NCBI RefSeq assembly: GCF_000004195.4
Contig: NC_030677.2
Coordinates: 202,294,713-202,358,712, forward strand
Length of the DNA stretch: 64,000 nt
Source: Xenopus tropicalis
Taxonomy: Eukaryota; Chordata; Amphibia; Anura; Pipidae
Reading direction: 5' to 3'
The notes beneath the pieces are model-generated. The model had not been told where the DNA came from and did no database searches. It saw only the letters and a list, made by a program, of their open reading frames with translations. This document shows positions 11,501 through 20,520 of the stretch, piece by piece. The stretch's first letter is position 1. Every line of letters begins with the position of its first letter. The position numbers and the translations under genes were made by a program.

Positions 11501-12062
11501 CTTTCCTGCTTGGCTAATTTTTGACCAGATATCAGTCGGGGAGGCCTATCGGAAGGCCCGATACATGGGCAGATATGCTGCCGTGTCGGCCTTAAAGGAA
11601 CAGTAACACCAAAAAATGAAAGTGTATAAAAGTAACTAAAATATAATGTGCTGCTGCCCTGCACTGGTAAAAGTTGTGTGTTTACTTCAGAAAGTCTACT
11701 ATAATTTATATAAATAAGCTGCTATGTAGCCATGGAGGCAGCCATTCAAAGGAGAAAAGGCACAGGCACATAGCAGATAACAGATAAAACACTATTGTAT
11801 TCTACAGAACTTATCTGTTATCTGCTATGTAACCTGTGCCTTTTCTCCTTTTTTCCAGCTTGAATGGCTGCCCCCGTGGCTACACAGCAGCTTATTATAT
11901 AAATTATAGTAGTGTTACTGTAGCAAACACACCAGTTTTACCAGTGCAGGGCAACAGTGCATTATATTTTTTATTACTTTAAAGCTCTTTCATTTTTTGG
12001 TGTTTCTGTTCCTTTAAGGACCAAAATCAGCAGCTAAAATCTGCCTGTGTATGGCCACCTTT
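11501..12062. mobile_element. dispersed repeat split by a T2 MITE
   Basis: The outer pieces 11501-11591 ('gaccagatatcagtcgggga') and 12018-12062 ('ctgcctgtgtatggccacct') are halves of one repeat interrupted at a TTAA site. Similar text occurs near 46140-46180. Confidence 0.6.
11592..12017. mobile_element. T2/Kolobok-type MITE, complete, with TTAA at both ends
   Basis: Begins ttaaaggaacagtaacacc and ends ggtgtttctgttcctttaa, inverted copies with one mismatch. The interior is a large imperfect palindrome: 'ggagaaaaggcacaggca' against 'tgtgccttttctcc'. T2 MITEs of Xenopus (Kolobok superfamily) have TTAA targets and TTAAAGG ends. It lies inside another repeat, so it is the younger of the two. 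Confidence 0.9.
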
Positions 12063-12238
12063 AGGGCTGTGACAGACGGGGAGATTAGTCGCCTGCCGTC
12101 TTAAATGGAAATTGCCGGTGGGATGGCATACGCAACTTCAGCGATTTCGGCAAATCAACGCGCTGCATATGCCATCCCACCGGCAATTTACATTCTAGCC
12201 GGTGGGATGGCATTTCGGGGAGATTATTTGCCCCCGAC
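12063..12238. mobile_element. palindromic MITE related to the one at 9870
   Basis: Starts agggctgtgacagacgggga. The core 'ccggtgggatggcata' is mirrored by 'tatgccatcccaccgg' and appears a third time near 12203. A MITE A copy begins immediately after it. Confidence 0.6.
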
Positions 12239-12246
12239 AAGGGAGA

Positions 12247-12605
12247 AGGTTGCCATACATGGCCCGATTGTAGCTTCCGATATTGGTCCCTTGGACCGAT
12301 TCGGCAACTTATCAGCCCGTGTAGGGGCAGGAACTAGGGGCATGCCCAACCGATATCTAGCCTGAAATTGGCCAGATATCGATTGGGCAGGTTAAAAGAT
12401 TTAGTCGGATCGGGGACCGCATTGGCTCGTTGAAGCGGTCCCCAAACCGACTGCACCCATTGCTCCCGTTATAATTCGATCGTTTGGCCCCAGGGCCAAA
12501 TGAATTAGCCTACATTTTCCCAATATCGCCCACCCGTAGGTGGGGATATCGGTAGAAGATCCGATCGCTTGGCGACATCGCCTTAACGTATATGGCCACC
12601 TTTAG
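12247..12605 (+). mobile_element. MITE family A, near-complete copy
   Basis: From ggttgccatacatggcccga to gtatatggccaccttta. Contains the family's 'gatcggggaccgcat', 'aattcgatcgtttggcccc' and 'gatatcgcccacccgtagg' blocks. Confidence 0.8.
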
Positions 12606-13547
12606 TCCACACAAAACATAGATCCCTAACTGAGCTTCAATCTCATGCTCAAAGTCAATATATTTGTGTACCTAGAGATAGCCTCACGTGACCCTACATG
12701 ACTGGAGCACGTTAAATAGAGCGGTCACCTAACCACTTTAATACCAGACACATATAAAATATGCTTATTGTCAGTTACCTTGGATGCTATAACATGGCTG
12801 CACATTGTCTAGTAGGCTACGCAGGCTGCTTTCTCGTAACTCTCAAGATTTAAGGTAATTCTTAACCTGTTTCCACTCAATAGATAGAAGATAAGGCGCG
12901 TTACACAAAGCCTTGCTTGACGAGTGATTAAGGCAATTAAAACGATTATGTTCTATATCCATTCTTTATACAGTCAATAGAATTACAGGCAACTTTATTT
13001 GTATTTCAATTATTGCTTGATGTATTGTTATCCAAAGTTTTAAATTACAATCTATTGGCTGGTAATTTTGGTGCTAACACAATCGTGAATTAGGTATCTG
13101 ATTGGAACAAAATGGTTGAAACAATAGGTAATGGATCAGCGGGAAGCCAGCGGTATCAATAGGAAGCAGGTCTCGTTCAAAGTGTGTGAGGAGAGTCGTG
13201 TAGGGAACATGCTGTATGGCAAGCAATGGGACGGCCGGGGCTAATGGGATATAAGTGGTGGCTTCCTTTGTATGAAGCATGGCTTGTGGGTAAGAGGAGA
13301 CATCCCTGAGAGCATCCTCAGAATTAACAATGGGACATTATTCACTGTCTCCTTAGACCTTTTTGTTGCTATTCCTGCACAGCCGGCCCTAAGCTATACA
13401 TCTGTACACTTGCTCTTGACCTCGCCACATATTTAAGGAGAAACACAACACTTCATTTAAACTGAGATGGAAGACACACTGTGCCGGTTATTTGGGAACA
13501 TGCTAAAGCCATTGATCCTTCTGGGCCATGGTACCAAAATATAGACT
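12606..13547. other. no recognised feature
   Basis: Not obviously repetitive. On the plus strand 13249-13300 has a TATA-like 'gggatataag' followed by an ATG and a donor-like 'gtgggtaag'. That would be the right orientation for an upstream exon of the candidate at 15874, but it is far too weak to call. Confidence 0.3.
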
Positions 13548-13985
13548 AAGAATATGCCTGGTAATTCCGAGACACTGGAAAGCTAGAAACCCCCCAACAT
13601 ATCTAGAATGGATCCATTTAGTGGAAGAAATAAGAAAACTGGAAGAGATCACCTTTATGAACCAAAACAAGAGCTCAGACTTTAAAAGGCTATGGGAACC
13701 ATGGACCACATACATAACATCTCACCACACATAACATATCCGTTGACCAACAACATAGATACTCATTCTCATAATATGAACGACTTTAACTATTGAATTT
13801 CATTGTTTAGGAATATCTTATTGTTATCTCCTACATTTGTAAGCTGATTGTAACTAAAGATAAAAACAAAATACTTACCCCTTACCCTTCTTTTTTCTGT
13901 ACCCCCTTTTTACTTTCTTCATTTACTCTGCAAAAATCAAAATAAAGAATATTTAAAAAAAAAAAAAAAAAAAGAATATGCCTGG
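13548..13985 (+). mobile_element. 5'-truncated L1 LINE insertion with 14-bp target-site duplication
   Basis: The last ~57 codons of an L1-type ORF2 run from 13562 to the stop at 13732-13734. They include the motifs NPPTYLEWIHLVEEI and WEPWTTY, typical of the L1 ORF2 C-terminus. A 3' untranslated region follows, with AATAAA at 13941 and a poly(A) run of about 17 at 13955-13971. The 14-base sequence aagaatatgcctgg is present immediately before (13548-13561) and after (13972-13985) the insertion. This is the classic product of target-primed reverse transcription and of severe 5' truncation. It has no coding function. Confidence 0.9.
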
Positions 13986-14399
13986 GGTCTCAAACGAGTC
14001 TTATTCATAAACTTCTAGCTTGAATGGACCAAATCTTGGACAAATCAGTCAATCAATGGACAAATCTTGGGAGGCATTTCTCTACAAATAAAGGAGCTGT
14101 ATCACAATGCCATATATAATAATGATGTTGTAGAGCCCTTACATTTAATAAATACAAGAGTCTTCCATTTGTGAGAAATGCTTCATATGTCATTGTCCTG
14201 TTCTATTGTAACAAAAATAACTGTTGATTAATTCTGGTGAAAACGTGATACTGAGACTAGTGATAATCTATTGAACTTGTTCCCAGTAAATGTTATTTAT
14301 GTAGGTGGGTAAGGATACAGTTTAATGGCTGTAGATAGAGAGCTGCCGGTGGAAGTGAGAGTGGGAAGATTTATAGGCCTCTCCTGTGGTGGTGGGGTG
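13986..14399. other. no recognised feature
   Basis: Unremarkable sequence downstream of the L1 duplication. Confidence 0.4.
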
Positions 14400-14990
14400 G
14401 GGTGGGTTCCCCTTGGTACAATGATGTCAGATGGTTTCCCTTTAAGTATATAAGGGTATGGTGGTCACTGTGTTATCACAACAAAAGACCTTATACGCAC
14501 ACCCTTAACTCTCCTCAAAAATTTGCGCTCGGTGCTCACTGCAGGGGGATTGGCACCCTCCCAAGGAATCCAAATAGAAGAAAGCAACGGCACTCAGGAG
14601 CTACAACTGGGACTAGCCCTTTAGATACTTTATTACGGAAGTGCAACTTTTCGGGGCAAAACAACCCCTTTGTCAAGCATACAAATCAGTGGAAGTGACG
14701 GCAATAAATACCTAGTTAATTAGCATACCCAACATCATTAATTAACATCATTCAAAATGCACATGTGATTGAATCCATAATTATAGATATAAAATCTTTA
14801 TACAAAATGTATTAAGTGCTCACATAATAGATTCTATACATAGCAGAAATATGACTTAAATGTACATTATCCAAAGTGACACAGTGTTGAAGAAAAAACA
14901 GGTCCCACAGGGTACTAGAATATAAAACATTATTACTGTGTTAAAAATTGTTACTAAGTTAAAAACATTTGAAAAATCAGAAACAATTAT
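14400..14990 (-). mobile_element. probable Penelope-like element 3' end (non-coding)
   Basis: On the minus strand the segment reads cttgacaaaggggttgtttt, then a hairpin, then gccccgaaaagttgcactt, then an AATAAAG motif. This is the same arrangement as the 3' region of the PLE at 17950-20098. No coding sequence of the element is left. Its boundaries are uncertain. Confidence 0.45.
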
Positions 14991-15115
14991 CAGAAAGAAT
15001 GTATCAGAAAAAGTATCTTACCCTACTCACAGCAGACAGAAAAAATGTATCTATCCCTGCAAAGTACCCGAAAGGGTCATTTATCTGAAATAGAAATACA
15101 AAACCGACCATCAAT

Positions 15116-15230
15116 CTACTATACAAATACTATAAGAAACAGGACATATTAAATGTTTACAATCTCGCCAGCCAAAAGGGTTAAATGAGGAATTTAATAT
15201 GTCCTGTTTCTTATAGTATTTGTATAGTAG
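15116..15230. repeat. perfect 38-bp inverted repeat
   Basis: Bases 15116-15153 are the exact reverse complement of 15193-15230, with a 39-base loop. The right arm is the 5' truncation edge of the PLE fragment that follows. Such short inverted extensions at the 5' edge are known for Penelope-like elements and probably arise during integration. Confidence 0.9.
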
Positions 15231-15840
15231 ACAAAACAACCTCTCTGTAAGAGAATGGCCCAACATAGGTGGGCAAACTCCTCAGGACAAGACTCAGCGG
15301 TCTATCTACACCTCAAAGAAAAAGGTCACTCTTTTGAGGACAGTAACGTGCATATTTTGGACCGAGAGGACAGATGGTTTGAAAGAGGTGGGAAAGAGGC
15401 CATTTATGCCAACCTGGAAAAACCATCCCTGAACAGAGGAGGGGGCCTGAGACACCGCTTGTCACCAACATACAATGGCGCGTTGACATCCTTACCCCGG
15501 CAGCTTCACAACAGTTCACACTTCCAGTCATGTACTTTGAAGGATTAACACCTTCATCAATGAGAATCTTGGTACCATTGTGATTGGATCATACCTTCTT
15601 ACACCTGTCAGTTTCAGCTAACACCTAACTGAACAAGTTCAATGGAACCATTGTGATTGGATGTCTGTGACTCTACTACCATCAAGAGTTTAAATACTGG
15701 GGAATTCCCTACCAGTCATTTGAACTGAAGAAGCCACTCGGATGAGTGGTGAAACGTTTTCAAGAAAAACTCAGAAAAGTCCAGTTGTTTTAGACTTAAT
15801 TCTACTAGATAGTGAATTAGTTGCTATTGTGCTACATTGT
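15193..15840 (+). pseudogene. Penelope-like element, GIY-YIG C-terminal remnant and 3' region
   Basis: The reading frame at about 15220-15548 matches the C-terminal half of a PLE GIY-YIG endonuclease. It has a YSRQNNLSVREW segment corresponding to the 'YIGET' strand and helix, a HRWANSSGQDSAVYLHL helix, then ILDREDRWFERGGKEAIY and LNRGGGLRHRLSPTYN before the stop at 15546. Glu and Asn in the last two segments match the conserved acidic and Asn positions of the family. A one-base frameshift near 15250 splits the frame, and the reverse transcriptase and first half of the nuclease are missing. It is a dead 5'-truncated copy. The 3' region contains the motif described at 15725. It differs clearly from the PLE at 18 kb, so it belongs to another subfamily. 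Confidence 0.85.
15725..15756 (+). other. hammerhead-like motif in the PLE 3' region
   Basis: Reads ctgaagaag, then a 6-bp hairpin (ccactc ggat gagtgg), then tgaaacg. The hammerhead ribozyme core is CUGAUGA, stem II, GAAA, so one core base differs. Hammerhead motifs are known in PLE terminal repeats. Activity of this copy is unlikely. Confidence 0.4.
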
Positions 15841-15850
15841 GTTTCATGAG

Positions 15851-15873
15851 TCCCTTTCTCTTCTCTTGCTTAG
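15851..15873 (+). promoter_or_regulatory. splice acceptor with strong polypyrimidine tract
   Basis: tccctttctcttctcttgct followed by TAG: an almost uninterrupted pyrimidine run ending at AG 15872-15873. It fits a U2-type 3' splice site for the exon that follows. Confidence 0.6.
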
Positions 15874-16008
15874 GACCTGCTCTCCTTGGACACCTCAGGT
15901 ATCTTTATGTGCATTTTACTGGATCTCATCTTAAGTGTAATGTTCTTCTGGAAGGGGAAGCCGAAGGATGACGATGAGGCCACTGCCGAGAACGAGGCAC
16001 AAAACTAA
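15874..16008 (+). CDS. candidate 3' terminal coding exon: transmembrane segment and acidic tail
   Basis: I do not recognise this gene. Reading in phase from the acceptor gives 44 codons to TAA at 16006-16008. They encode DLLSLDTS, then an 18-residue hydrophobic segment GIFMCILLDLILSVMFFW, then KGKPKDDDEATAENEAQN. This looks like the end of a single-pass membrane protein: a helix, basic residues just after it, and an acidic cytoplasmic tail. The other two phases hit stops after about 20-31 codons. Support comes from the strong acceptor, a poly(A) signal 295 bp after the stop and a GT-rich element beyond it. Upstream exons cannot be identified, so the full protein and its function are unknown. 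It follows a PLE remnant directly. The main alternative is a chance frame in intergenic DNA. Confidence 0.45.
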   Translation, partial: DLLSLDTSGIFMCILLDLILSVMFFWKGKPKDDDEATAENEAQN

Positions 16009-16233
16009 ATTCCTAAACATGAAAATCTGAAAAGAAAAAAGGCAATACCTAAAAAGAGAAAGAACCAGCAAATTCAGAGGCCCAAAAAGAAGACCTTTGG
16101 CTTCAGAGTTAGAAAGAGTTTCTGCCACGTTCCACGGAACTTGAAGAGAAAACGAAAATCCAAGGGAAAAAAGAATGAATTTGGCAAACTGTTCTGCAAG
16201 TTTATCTCCCTGTGTTTGGAAGGGGATTTCTAA
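16009..16233 (+). other. 74-codon in-frame lysine-rich extension after the TAA
   Basis: The frame of the preceding exon stays open after the TAA for 74 codons, to a second TAA at 16231-16233. It encodes a strongly basic sequence with clusters such as KRKKAIPKKRK, RPKKKTFGFRVRKSF and NLKRKRKSKGKKNEF, and an end of FCKFISLCLEGDF. Possible readings are that the first TAA is a nonsense mutation in a longer protein, that there is stop read-through, that the segment was coding in an ancestor, or that it is an A-rich 3' UTR that is open by chance. The A-rich bias alone could produce the Lys content, but the other frames contain stops. Confidence 0.35.
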
Positions 16234-16300
16234 CCCTCAACTTATATTCTCAATATTATATTATATATTCAATATTATTGTAATGTTTATTTAGCTTTCC

Positions 16301-16325
16301 AATAAAGTTTTAACTACATTCACTG
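16301..16325 (+). promoter_or_regulatory. poly(A) signal and cleavage region
   Basis: AATAAA at 16301-16306, with 'actgagtgtctgactg', a GT-rich downstream element, about 20 bases later. It fits as the 3' end of the candidate exon at 15874. Confidence 0.55.
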
Positions 16326-16574
16326 AGTGTCTGACTGATCTTAATCATTTCCCTTTGCTTCATTGTATCCCATTGGAACCACTAGGAGCTGTTACTGCTG
16401 TTGGATCTATACTGTCAGTAACATGCAACCCCCAGTCCGACCCTGACAGTCACTATTTATTGGGCTGGTGGGGGGCTGTTTGGGCCTCTGGGTACTTGGA
16501 ATGCCAGGGCCTATTTTAAATCCAGTCCAGGCCTGAGAGAGGCTCTAAGTGAATAATCGAAAGCAATTCTTATT
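16326..16574. other. unassigned; small hAT-like fragment near 16430
   Basis: Contains 'ccccagtccgaccctg', the terminus of the short hAT MITE family seen at 8558, and 'aaatccagtccaggcctg'. No intact element. Confidence 0.4.
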
Positions 16575-17890
16575 GCTTATTTGTGCCCTGGGTACCCCTG
16601 GAACTATAGCAGGGTGACTGTTACCCCAATGTTTCTATATATCTGTAACCTTGTTATGGGCTAAGGGGGCCCAGCCTGAAGGCCAGTTAGGGGGGGATTT
16701 GGGGTGAGTGCTTATTTGTGCCCTGGGTACCCCTGGAACTATAGCGGGGTGACTTTTACCCCAATGTTTCTATATATCTGTAACCTTGTTATGGGCTAAG
16801 GGGGCCCAGCCTGAAGGCCAGTTAGGGGGGATTTGGGGTGAGTGCTTATTTGTGCCCTGGGTACCCCTGGAACTATAGCAGGGTGACTGTTACCCCAATG
16901 TTTCTATATATCTGTAACCTTGTTATGGGCTAAGGGGGCCCAGCCTGAAGGCCAGTTAGGGGGGGATTTGGGGTGAGTGCTTATTTGTGCCCTGGGTACC
17001 CCTGGAACTATAGCAGGGTGACTGTTACCCCAATGTTTCTATATATCTGTAACCTTGTTATGGGCTAAGGGGGCCCAGCCTGAAGGCCAGTTAGGGGGGG
17101 ATTTGGGGTGAGTGCTTATTTGTGCCCTGGGTACCCCTGGAACTATAGCGGGGTGACTTTTACCCCAATGTTTCTATATATCTGTAACCTTGTTATGGGC
17201 TAAGGGGGCCAAGCCTGAAGGCCAGTTAGGGGGAGATTAGGGGTGAGTGCTTATTTGTGCCCTGGGTACCCCTGGAACTATAGCGGGGTGACTGTTACCC
17301 CAATGTTTCTATATATCTGTAACCTTGTTATGGGCTAAGGGGGCCCAGCCTGAAGGCCAGTTAGGGGGAGATTAGGGGTGAGTGCTTATTTGTGCCCTGG
17401 GTACCCCTGGAACTATAGCAGGGTGACTGTTACCCCAATGTTTCTATATATCTGTAACCTTGTTATGGGCTAAGGGGGCCCAGCCTGAAGGCCAGTTAGG
17501 GGGGGATTTGGGGTGAGTGCTTATTTGTGCCCCGGGTACCCCTGGAACTATAGCAGGGTGACTGTTACCCCAATGTTTCTATATATCTGTAACCTTGTTA
17601 TGGGCTAAGGGGGCCCAGCCTGAAGGCCAGTTAGGGGGGGATTTGGGGTGAGTGCTTATTTGTGCCCTGGGTACCCCTGGAACTATAGCAGAGTGACTGT
17701 TACCCCAATGTTTCTATATATCTGTAACCTTGTTATGGGCTAAGGGGTCCCAGCCTGAAGGCCAGTTAGGGGGGGATTTGGGGTGAGTGCTTATTTGTGC
17801 CCCGGGTACCCCTGGAACTATAGAAGGGTGACTGTTACCCCAATGTTTCTATATATCTGTAACCTTGTTATGGGCTAAGGGGCCCAGCCT
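16575..17890 (+). repeat. minisatellite, ~134-136-bp unit, about 10 copies
   Basis: Ten starts of 'gcttatttgtgccctggg' are spaced about 135 bases apart (16575, 16710, 16844 and so on). Units include 'ctatatatctgtaaccttgt' and 'gggcccagcctgaaggccag' and differ by only a few bases, which indicates recent homogenisation. It ends within a unit at 'gcccagcctgat'. I see no transposon ends around it. Confidence 0.95.
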
Positions 17891-17892
17891 GA

Positions 17893-18541
17893 TGTCCCAC
17901 GGGGAGATTTAGTCGCTGCAATTTTTAAAAAGCGAGTTCCAGCAACAAGTCATAGAACACAGGAGACAAATAGTAAGGGGAGCACTCACCAGAGCTTCCA
18001 GCTGTAAACGGTTCCCGTGCTGCAACGTCTTTAGCGCCCCCGGTCCAGGCGTATTCCAGCAGTCCGTAACAAAAAGGTGTGTAGACGGAGCACCGGGACA
18101 GTTTATTAGTTTAAAAAATCAATTTTATTAGCAAGGTTAAAAACATCACAAATCCATATAGCTCGCTTGACGCGTTTCGTGGCCCTTGCCACTTCCTCAG
18201 AAGCTGCTACAATAGCCCTTTCCACCCATTCTTAAGTGCAAACCCAAAGTATCCCCGCCCAATGATATGTTAACCCCTTACCAGCATATAACCCACAACT
18301 AAAAACATTAGTCACAAAGAAAAAGCCACTAAAGGCATCATATACAAGCAAAATATATACACCACAATATATGGTTAATATGTAGGTAATATGTAATCAA
18401 TATATAATAAACAACTATAAAATGCGCCACATATCAGTTAGTATATTGACTAATACCACTGTTATCCCAGGCTGGACCATCAATAATGCAGAGGGAGGGG
18501 CAAGATGAATAAGAATTAATTAAATTAATTAATTAATAGAC
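17893..18541 (-). mobile_element. 3' region of the minus-strand Penelope-like element
   Basis: Downstream of the stop codon of the PLE reading frame. On the minus strand it carries cttctgaggaagtggcaag, a hairpin, cacgaaacgcgtc and two AATAAA-type motifs. The start near 17950 is approximate; 17893-17940 may belong to a different MITE ('cccacggggagatttagtcg'). Confidence 0.65.
18169..18200 (-). other. hammerhead-like motif in the PLE 3' region
   Basis: The minus strand reads CTGAGGAAG, a hairpin (tggc aagg gcca), then CGAAACGCGTC. One base differs from the CUGAUGA core, and the cleavage-type GUC end is present. Compare the motif at 15725. Confidence 0.4.
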
Positions 18542-20098
18542 TCAATAGAAACAGGACACTTCCCATTCCCTATTGAGTCCACCATACTGTTCAACTGTCC
18601 TTAAATGATATATCCAGTAGACTTCTCTTTCTGATAACTTAGCACCAAAGTCACCTCTCCTCTCGTTCCATCTAGGTCTATCTATGACCTGAAAGGAGAC
18701 TATACCCCTGCTACCATGAACCTCTATAATATGTTTCGCAATGGCCGATCTTTTGTCGTTTCTATCAATAGCAGAGAGATGTTCTAAAAACCTAGTACCA
18801 GCAGCCCGGATAGTCTGCCCTACATATTGTGCTCCACAACAACAGGTGGCTAAATATATAATCCCCTTGGTTTGACAATTAAAATATTGGGGAATCTGAT
18901 AAACCCGTCCAGTATTAGAACTTGTAAAGTTCTTCGAAACGTTTATAACAGAACAGGCTTTACACCTGTTCCTACCGCATTTAAAAGTGCCTTTATGTCG
19001 CAACCAGGCTGTACCCTGTTCATTTCGTTCAGTTGAGAAGAGGCTCCTGGAAACCCAGGATGCTATATTTCTCCCTTTCCTGAAAACAAACAGGGGTTTC
19101 TTATCCAAAACACGGCTTAAAACTGGATCCTGTAAAAGGACATCCCAATGTCTACATATGCTCCTTTTTATGTCAAAGACACCCCTGCCATAAGTAGTAC
19201 AGTATTTCGGTCTAAGCTGGTACTTTTGTTCATTTGTTTCATCACTTCTTACCTTTGTATTTTTATTTTTATACTTATAATTTAATAGATCCTCTCTGCT
19301 AGTAGCGACAGCCTTATCGTAAGCCCTTTTGATATCAACCGTATTGTAACCCCTCTCCAAAAACCTATCCCACATAAGCATAGCCTGCTCTTGAAAGGCA
19401 TCCCAGGAGGAACAAATGCGTCTAAGACGCAAAAATTGTCCCACCGGGATGCCTCTCACACAGGATTGAGGGTGGCCACTTTCTGCATGAAGAATGGTAT
19501 TACGTGTTATCGGCTTGCGAAAAAGGTCTGTCATGACCTTCTTTCCTTCAATATAGAAGGTAACATCCAAAAAGGGGATCTTAACCAAATCCGTCTCAAA
19601 TGTAAATTTTATGCCCTCCACCGTTCCATTACAATACTCCACAAACTGTCGCAAAGACAAATCATCCCCTTCCCACACTCCTATGCAGTCATCGATATAG
19701 CGATAGAAACGGACAATCTGTCCACAAAACTTGTTCATTTCACCAAAGACGTGGAGCCTCTCCCACCACCCCATAAAAAGGTTGGCATAAGTGGGCGCAA
19801 AGGATGCACCCATCGCGGCTCCACGTCTTTGGAGATAAAAACTGCCATTAAAAAGAAAATAATTAGTGTGAAGCAAAAAACACAGGAGAACTGGGAACAA
19901 GACCATCACATTTTTAGGTAGGAAATACTCTATTGCATGTAGAATTAACAAGTCTGGCATACTGCCCCCAAGCAGAAAATTAAATGTATTTACAGTAGTG
20001 AAAACTGACAAGACTTCACTTTTCACTTTTTGTGATGCACTAAACTTACAGTTCTTGGAGGTCTGGCATAATGCAGAGAGACTGAATATTGGCAACAC
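18542..20098 (-). CDS. Penelope-like element polyprotein: reverse transcriptase and GIY-YIG endonuclease, 5'-truncated
   Basis: The open frame encodes 518 residues with no ATG at its upstream edge. Residues about 48-250 are the C-terminal half of a PLE reverse transcriptase. They include RRGAAMGASFAPTYANLFM (91-109) and the catalytic YIDD at 134-137. IPFLDVTF follows at about 174-181, and the thumb contains 'HAESGHP'. A Cys-rich patch CGRNRCKAC (374-382) precedes the GIY-YIG nuclease. There GIIYLATC (412-419), YVGQT (425-429) and TRFLEHL (435-441) mark the two Tyr strands and the Arg helix. EREVYW (490-495) supplies the acidic residue and LNRE (508-511) the Asn. This linked architecture is diagnostic of Penelope-like elements, which copy themselves by priming on DNA ends. 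The N-terminal RT motifs are missing, so this copy is 5'-truncated, yet the remaining frame is intact. It is therefore fairly young. A decayed CR1 fragment abuts its truncated end. Confidence 0.92.
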   Translation of the reverse strand: MLPIFSLSALCQTSKNCKFSASQKVKSEVLSVFTTVNTFNFLLGGSMPDLLILHAIEYFLPKNVMVLFPVLLCFLLHTNYFLFNGSFYLQRRGAAMGASFAPTYANLFMGWWERLHVFGEMNKFCGQIVRFYRYIDDCIGVWEGDDLSLRQFVEYCNGTVEGIKFTFETDLVKIPFLDVTFYIEGKKVMTDLFRKPITRNTILHAESGHPQSCVRGIPVGQFLRLRRICSSWDAFQEQAMLMWDRFLERGYNTVDIKRAYDKAVATSREDLLNYKYKNKNTKVRSDETNEQKYQLRPKYCTTYGRGVFDIKRSICRHWDVLLQDPVLSRVLDKKPLFVFRKGRNIASWVSRSLFSTERNEQGTAWLRHKGTFKCGRNRCKACSVINVSKNFTSSNTGRVYQIPQYFNCQTKGIIYLATCCCGAQYVGQTIRAAGTRFLEHLSAIDRNDKRSAIAKHIIEVHGSRGIVSFQVIDRPRWNERRGDFGAKLSEREVYWIYHLRTVEQYGGLNREWEVSCFY

Positions 20099-20104
20099 AA
20101 ATAG

Positions 20105-20520
20105 ATAATCTGCTCTCAGCCTGAAGGCTATAGGCCTATTAGTCTGACATCAGTGGTAGGAAAGTTTTGGAAGGGGTAATAAGGTACTGAAATACAATGC
20201 AAATCACAATATTATGAGCTTGCCCAGTAAGGTTTTGCAAGTAACAGATCTTGCCAGACTAATTTAATTGCCTTCTATGAGGAGGTGAGCAGGAACCTTG
20301 ATGCTGGAATGTAAGTGGATGTGATCTACTCACGTTGCTAAAGTGTTTGATACAGTACCGCACAGAAAGTTATACAATATATAATATATTTAGGAATATT
20401 GGCCTGGAACACAGTATTTGTATAGAGAACGGGCTTAATAGATAGATTACAGAGAGTGATGGTAAATGGAACATTTCCTTATTGGGCCAATGTTGTTAGT
20501 GGAGTGTCCAGTGTAGTAAA
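20105..20520 (+). pseudogene. decayed CR1-type LINE reverse transcriptase fragment
   Basis: The DNA aligns by eye with the CR1 copy at 40160-40570. Shared stretches are 'ggcctattagtctgacatc', 'cagactaatttaattgcctt', 'gtttgatacagtaccgcaca' and 'gatggtaaatggaacatttc'. These correspond to the YRPVSLTS, QTNLIAF and KAFDTVPH regions. The frame contains many stops, so it is much older than the copy at 39.7 kb. It adjoins the truncated end of the PLE. Confidence 0.75.

Noticed and set aside
16575..17890. CRISPR-like regular array
   Set aside because: Units are directly adjacent and near-identical over their full length with no unique spacers, and the DNA is vertebrate.
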